Assembly: GCF_000388065.1 (NCBI RefSeq)
Contig: NW_009242971.1
Coordinates: 4,222,971 to 4,259,066, forward strand
Reading direction: 5' to 3'
DNA from: Fonticula alba
Taxonomy: Eukaryota; Opisthokonta; Rotosphaerida; Fonticulaceae
Length of the DNA: 36,096 nucleotides
The translations under genes and the position numbers were made by a program. The notes under the pieces are model-generated. The model made no database searches and was not told the DNA's origin. It saw only the letters and a program-made list of their open reading frames with translations. This document shows, piece by piece, positions 30,901 through 36,096 of this stretch (position 1 is its first letter; the number at the start of each line of letters is the position of its first letter).

Positions 30901-33715
30901 CACGTACAGCCGTCGCTCGGGCACATGTCCTCGCCCTTGGAGTAAGAGCGGTTCTTTGTCTCGAGGTTGATGCGAACCTGCGAGCGGGTGTTCGGCCGGA
31001 TGATGATGTTGAAGAGCTGCTTGCCGGTCCAGAACTCGACAGGCTGGGTATGGAGGCGAAGAGAAGGCCGAAATGACCGAGAAAGGAGCGGGGAAAGGAA
31101 GATGGCATTAGTGAAATTGTCCGGCGGCGGGCGGGCCTGCAGAGAATAGCCCCATCACACACACACACACACACACACACGCACCTTGACAATGGCCGGC
31201 GGCGGCAGGTCCACATGCATACGCGCATCCGACATGTACGAGCAAATCAGCGACATCTGTGCCCGGTCATAGAAGATGTCCTTCCGAGTGAGCAGATAAC
31301 AAGCGGTGATGAAATCCTGCGTGGCGGCGATCACGGGCTCGCCGTTACGCGGAGTGATCAGATTATCCTTCACGCCCATCAGAACCAACGCCTCGGCACG
31401 GGCCTCCTCCGTTTGCGGGACGTGAAGATTCATCTCATCGCCATCGAAGTCGGCGTTGTACGGCGTGCAGGCGCATTCATTCAGCCGGAAGGTGCGCCAC
31501 GGCCGAACCTTCACATAGTGGCACATGATGGACAGCTTGTGGAGCGAAGGCTGGCGGTTGAAGAGAACCACATCGCCATCATCAATGTGGCGCTCGACAA
31601 TGTCGCCGATGTTCAGCTGGGCGGCGGTGCGCTCGCGGTCGCGCACATACTTGAGGTGGCTGCATCGGAAGGTGGAGGGGGGAGGGGGGAGGGGGGGAGC
31701 CGGCCGGGGCGCCCATGGGAGTCAGAGGAGGGGGAGGGGGGGAAGGGCGGAAATTTCCGCTCCTACAGGAGAGCCAGCATGTGACAAGGAAGAAGCCTGG
31801 ACGTACAGCTTTCGCCCATCCGGCGTGGCCAGGTAATTGGCGCCGGGGTGGACATCCGGGCCGTTGATGATCAGCTGGCGCATCTTCTTGATGTTGTGCC
31901 GGGTCACACGCTCGGGATAGGTGAGGACCTTGGCCACGAGCTCCGGCACGGCCACCTCATTGATGGCCAGATCCGGGTCCGGGGAAATGACCGTACGACC
32001 GGAGAAGTCGACACGCTTGCCGGACAGATTGCCACGGAAGCGACCGGTCTTGCCCTTGAGCCGCTGGCAGAAGCCGCGGGTGGGCTTGGTTTGCATCTGT
32101 GTGGGGGGCGGTTTGTGGCGGGAGGCGTTTTGGTGGCCGACAAGCCGGGGGGGGGGGGGGGGTACAAGACGGCCAGTATGGTCACAGGGGGGATGGCAAG
32201 CCGGATAAAGTGCACACGAGGTGGCACCGTCAGTATGAGCCGGAACAAGAGAGAGGGAGAGAGAAACGAAGAACCAGAAACCGGAGAGGCGACAGATGCG
32301 AGGCGGGAAGGGGATGCCGGCTGGCGATAGGGTTGCCGAGAGAAGAGAGAGGAGGGAGGAGGGGGACACGATCGTACCTGCTGCGGGAGCTGCACGCCGG
32401 GCAGCTCACTGTTGATGTACATGGCACAGTAGATCTGCAGCATGTCCCAGTTTTCGATGAGCACCTGCGGCTGAGCACCCTTCTCGATGGACTGGCGGAT
32501 GACATTGTTGACATGGATGATCTCCATCAGCTTGATGGTCAGGTCATCCTCATTGGAGCCAGCCGCCGCGTCCATGGCCACAGACGGACGGATGCACACC
32601 GGCGGAACGGGGATGTGCGTCCAAATGAGCTGCTCGGGGCGACCCTCCACCGGACACATGCCCAGCAACTCCACATCGGCATCGGAGATGTTTTGGAAGA
32701 TGGACAGCACACGCATCGGGTTGAGGTCCTCATTGGCCCGGGACAAATGGGTCTTGACATCGGGGTTGGCCTCGATGGCCGCCTCAAACTGCTTCTCGCG
32801 ATCGACCTTGAGCTGCTGGTCACGCTCGGAGGGGCGCCCACGAGCGCTGGACCGACAGACCCCGGCATTTCACACGGTCAGGGGCAGAACATGAGAGAGG
32901 ACAAGGGCAAGAAAGCAAGCGGTCGAAGGGGAGAGAGAGAGAGAGAGAGGGACGGGGGAGGAGCGCCCGGTCACTGCGCACCGCTCATGATACAGCTTCA
33001 GCGCGCCGGTCTTCTTGATGGTCCCGTTGGCCGAGCCACAATGCGGGCAATGAGCGGCCTTCTTGCACTTTTCATGGATGCGCTTGACCAGGCCTCGGCG
33101 CTGGAGGCCGTCCAGCCGGGGATTGCGGATGCGGAAAAGGTAGTTCTGCGCCTCGGCCTCATCAACCAGAATACGACTGCATGTCTTGCACACGCTTTGC
33201 AGGATGGTGATGATCCCCTTGAAAAAGCCGATGTGGAAGACCGGCAGCTCCAGGCGGATATGGGCAAAGTGACCGGAGCACTCGGCCAACTTGTGCCCAC
33301 ACGTCTCGCAGGTGGACATCTTGTCCGAGGTACCAAGGCGCCGGTCGAGGCAGCCATTGGGCGTGGGGTTCCGGTCGGGGATGGTATAGAGTTCGCGATT
33401 GACCACCTCAAACTCGGCCACCTGGTAGATGTCCTGAGGGGACATGATGCCAAAGTGGAGGGCCTTGCTGCTCGAGAGCGAGCGCACAGACAAGGCAGGG
33501 AGGTGTCCCGGGGGGAGGGGGGGGGGGGAAAGAGAGAGGGGAGGGAGATGAGGGAAGGGACGAGGGGGGTGCCGATAAGTGTCAGGGAATGCATGTGCCA
33601 GAAGCGGGGACAGGGGGCGGGGGGGCGAGAACAAAAGGGGCGGCGCAGGCCACAGAGGGGAGACGAACATCTTCTTCGGCGCCTCACTCGGGCGGATGAG
33701 CTCCTTCGTGGCCAT
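27932..33715 (-). CDS. POLR3A: DNA-directed RNA polymerase III largest subunit (RPC1/RPC160), 8 exons
   Basis: Exons in coding order: 33715-33669, 33467-32982, 32846-32378, 32096-31807, 31659-31185, 31043-30908, 30740-30177 and 29982-27932, giving 1505 aa (human POLR3A is 1390). This subunit carries half of the catalytic centre of Pol III, which makes tRNA, 5S rRNA and other small RNAs in the nucleus. N-terminal zinc sites are [14 protein letters not shown] and CKTC...CPHC. The Mg-binding [10 protein letters not shown] has D501, D503 and D505. The trigger-loop region [16 protein letters not shown] is intact, and the C-terminal block [20 protein letters not shown] is Pol III-specific. There is no heptad-repeat CTD, excluding RPB1. 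Extra length comes mainly from a Pro/Ala-rich insertion before the trigger-loop region and a Pro/Ala tail. Intron 1 is a multiple of three with no stop. The intron 5 donor runs straight into a GT repeat. Stop is TAA. Confidence 0.98.
31156..31180. repeat. (CA)n/(GT)n microsatellite at a POLR3A splice donor
   Basis: About 12 CA units on the plus strand. In the sense of POLR3A this is a GT repeat starting four bases after the gtgc of the intron 5 donor, which creates many alternative GT dinucleotides. Confidence 0.95.
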
Positions 33716-34886
33716 GGCTACAGCGGGGACTTTCTCTGGCTCTCAGTGAGCTGAGAGGCGCGTCAGGGGGTCGTGCCTCACACTGATGGCAGAGGCACAA
33801 TGTGCGAAAAGAAGGAGGGTCAATGCCTGAGTGAAAAGGCAGGGAGGGGGGGCAGCCTGGCGCGCGGGAGCCGTCCACACAAGGGGGGACGGGGGGCAGA
33901 TAAGCAACAGCAACGCACAGCGCCGATTGGCGGGGAGGGGGGAGAAGGACACGATGCGAGAACGGGGCCGCGGGGAGGGAAGGGAGGGGCGATCGGCGTC
34001 GGCCGGTGAGACTTAGGGGGGGGAGGGGGGCGGGAGAGACCTACCCTCCGGAGGAGTGCTGTCCGGTGAGCCAGCGAGATGGGGAGAAGGAGAAAGACGG
34101 GGGAGGGAGAGAGGAGGCGCAAAAGAGGGCCCCGGGGGGATGGTAGGGGAGGTAGGAAGGGAACGAAGCGTGCTAAAGCCCGGCCGAGGAGACGAGGCGG
34201 AGATGCTCGGCCAAAAAGGTCCCGGGTGCAGGGGGGGGGGGGGGGGGCTGCTGACTGGCCCCCGGCGCCGGAACGCCTCGTGGTCGAAAAAGACCACAAC
34301 ACACGGCCCGGCCCAGGGTCCCCCGGAGGAGAAGAGAAGGAGAGTCCGTCGCCCGGTCGCCCTCACGGCGGGAGCGCTGCTCCCAAGAGGGCTGGCGCAG
34401 CATCAGGCCCGGCCCCCCGAACATGCTTACACCACCCACCCTCCCGTGCACCGGCCCGAGTGTGGGACAGAGCCCGGGCAAGTGCGCGTGGCAGGTATTA
34501 AGAAAAATCCCCCAGCATGGGACGGCGGTCTGGGCGATCCCCCCCCGTCCCCCGCCCCCCGCCCCCCGCCCCCTGGAACGGGTGGCCCAGGTCCATGTGC
34601 CACCCCCATCCGCCTTTTGCCCACCCACCGTCGCCCCGACGCTCGGCGCCCGAGGCGGTCCCATCCACGCTCTCTCTTTCCCGCACCACCCCACGCAAGG
34701 GTCCATTCGCGTCCGATAGACCCGAGAGGCGCCCGGGGCCGCAACACCCCATGCCGGGGCGGCGGCGGGAAAAGGAGCCCCGAAAAAAAAAAAAAAAAAA
34801 AGACGCCAGACAAGAGCGGCGAGGGCGTCGTGCTTGGAATTCGGATCCATAGAGTTAAGTATTGGCTCCCGCCCCGGTCCTTGTGA
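33716..34886. other. Region between POLR3A start and XPA stop, no gene seen
   Basis: Strongly purine-rich on the plus strand, so pyrimidine-rich in the sense of POLR3A. It should hold the XPA 3' end and the POLR3A promoter and leader. It contains G runs at about 34231-34247 and the A/T run at 34783-34801. A gtaggt donor-like site near 34050 (minus strand) could mark a 5' UTR intron of POLR3A, but I cannot confirm it. Open frames are Pro/Arg/Gly repeats. Confidence 0.45.
34783..34801. repeat. A19/T19 homopolymer downstream of XPA
   Basis: Nineteen A on the plus strand, T19 in the sense of XPA, starting about 86 bp after its stop codon. It is unusual in a region where nearly all homopolymers are C or G. 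It could belong to the 3' end formation region; a retrocopy tail is less likely because no coding remnant adjoins it. Confidence 0.85.
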
Positions 34887-36092
34887 TCAGTCGGTATCAG
34901 AACCGGAGGAGAGATCGAAGTGCCCGAACAGAGGGGCCCCCGGCGCCTCGGCCGCCGCCGGGCCCGGCGAAACCAATGCCGCCTCGGAACCCCGGGTCCA
35001 TGTGGGCTGGGCGGCCTGACCGCGCCGGTTGGCTCGCTTGCGATCTGGCGGTGACCCGGGGCCCGGGGAGGGAGATCGCCGCCGGACATGCCCGGACGCC
35101 GGGACCCGGCATGTCGAGCACACCACCGCCGTCTCGCCATCGATCGAAGTCTCCTCACGCCAGTCGTGGCGATGCTCCAGGGGATCGCTCAGCAGATCGG
35201 CCGGAGGCGCCGACTCGGTGCCCGAAAGATCCACTTGGCACACGGGCAAGGGAGAGTCAGCACATGCATGGCGGCACAGCAAGCGGCTGCAGCCGCGGCG
35301 CGGAGTGGACCACACTGGCGCACCATCCTGTGTGAAGTGCAGGCGCTGGGGCAGCCGGCCGCGCGATTGTCGGAGGAGAGTGCGCCGCCGCTCGCGCTCC
35401 TCAAATGCCTGCATCAGACTCTCCTCGGTGCCGCCGTGCTTCCGGAGGGCCTGAATGTGCAGGTGCTTGGCCAGAAACAGCTGCACCGGGGCCCAGCTGG
35501 GGTGCCGGCTGTTGGCGCGCATCATGAACGGAAGCTCCGAGAGGTCCTCGTCGGCGAGGAGATATTCCTGCTCGGCGCACAGGTGGGTGAATATTCCACG
35601 TGTCACACACGAGCGTGCCTCGCTGTGCAGAGGCCGAGGGAGGTGCAGGGCGAGGGAGAGGGAGAGGGAGAGAGAGAGAGAGAGGGTGGGGGGGGGGGGG
35701 GAAATAGGTCTCCAGACCGAGTGCATACCTCTTTGGCGGCGGTCTTCGAATGCAAGGAGTACAGCTCGGGCCGGGCACGAACACAGCCAGTGCAGACGAT
35801 CAGCTCGAACCACCGGCTGAGGATGTCGCTCACCCGGGGACTGGAACAGTGAGCACAACGGGCGCCCACGCGTCGGACTTGCGGGGTCTTTTCTCGGACC
35901 GGCACCACATTCCCGTCGATGTCCACCGACAAGCCGAGAGCGCTCTCGACCTGGTCCATGACGTCAAAATCGTCGGGCACCTCCTCCGGGGGGCTGGCGC
36001 GGGATCAGGCCCGGCAGGTGAGGAGACGGCATCCGGCGCGGCAGGGAGGCGGCGACAACGTACCTCGGTTCGTTTTCCGGTTCGGCGGCCAT
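34887..36092 (-). CDS. XPA: XPA/Rad14 nucleotide-excision-repair protein (4 exons)
   Basis: Proposed exons in coding order: 36092-36064, 35993-35729, 35567-35324 and 35233-34887, giving 294 aa (human XPA is 273). XPA verifies damage and scaffolds TFIIH, RPA and ERCC1-XPF in the nucleus. The zinc finger is C56-x2-C59-x17-C77-x2-C80 (CAHC...CTGC), the exact XPA spacing. The DNA-binding domain continues with KTAAKEEYLLADEDL, SWAPVQLFLAKHL and a long Arg/Glu helix (EESLMQAFEERERRR). The C-terminal block HRHDWREETSIDGE...CSTC matches the XPA C-terminal motif linked to TFIIH binding. About 75 extra Pro/Arg/Ser-rich residues follow. The N-terminus before the zinc finger is only 55 residues against about 100 in human. 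A 90-bp stretch (35323-35234) reads open in frame, but I treat it as an intron because it has a gtgcgc donor, a CTGAC branch motif and an AAG acceptor and encodes Cys-rich sequence foreign to XPA. The start ATG is at the window edge. Confidence 0.93.
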
Positions 36093-36096
36093 GCTG

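Noticed and set aside
29500-32100. Possibility that the polymerase is RPB1 or RPA190 rather than RPC1
   Set aside because: No heptad CTD. The C-terminal [18 protein letters not shown] block and the N-terminal and trigger-loop surroundings match Pol III.
34013-34850. Several Pro/Arg-rich open frames between XPA and POLR3A
   Set aside because: They are generated by C/G runs and CT-rich leader sequence, overlap each other in several frames and show no ordered segments.

Overview
This window is nuclear DNA of a very GC-rich, intron-containing eukaryote. Protein-coding genes are split by short GT-AG introns (about 70-280 bp). Donors are mostly GTRCGN or GTATGT, and many introns carry a clear CTRAC branch-point motif. 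Non-coding DNA is full of poly-C/poly-G runs and CT/GA-rich tracts. The gene set (SEM1/DSS1, RPA2, THADA/Trm732, POLR3A/RPC1, XPA) is eukaryotic housekeeping. My guess from composition and gene content is a unicellular opisthokont or similar protist, possibly Fonticula-like; this is an inference, not a match.

Layout. 387-3727 (+): large low-complexity protein of unknown function, 5 exons. 3969-4569 (-): SEM1/DSS1 proteasome lid subunit, 3 exons. 4570-7231: gene-poor stretch. 7232-9380 (+): predicted Tudor-like plus RRM-like protein, 2 exons. 9691-10845 (-): RPA2, intronless. 12074-20542 (+): THADA/Trm732, 7 exons, about 2439 aa. 21791-24080 (+): type II membrane PC-esterase/SGNH protein, a probable glycan O-acetyltransferase, 3 exons. 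24236-25173 (-): unrecognised 189-aa protein rebuilt from 4 small exons. 25206-25240: run of N. 25557-27519 (+): secreted M14 carboxypeptidase, 5 exons. 27932-33715 (-): RNA polymerase III largest subunit, 8 exons. 34887-36092 (-): XPA nucleotide-excision-repair protein, 4 exons, start codon four bases from the window edge.

How genes relate. There are no operons. Neighbours are unrelated, arranged as convergent pairs with short spacers (unknown protein/SEM1, PC-esterase/orphan, carboxypeptidase/POLR3A) and divergent pairs (SEM1/Tudor-RRM, RPA2/THADA, orphan/carboxypeptidase). RPA2 and XPA are physical partners in nucleotide excision repair. POLR3A makes tRNA precursors, and THADA/Trm732 supports tRNA 2'-O-methylation.

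I see no mobile element, CRISPR array, rRNA or tRNA gene, and no clearly new biological system. The most interesting material is gene structure (poly-C introns, an intron with an expanded pyrimidine tract lying in an AG-free zone, in-frame stop-free introns), two proteins I cannot assign, and a large C-run hairpin in the RPA2/THADA promoter region. All exon borders were deduced by hand from frame continuity, splice motifs and family knowledge.
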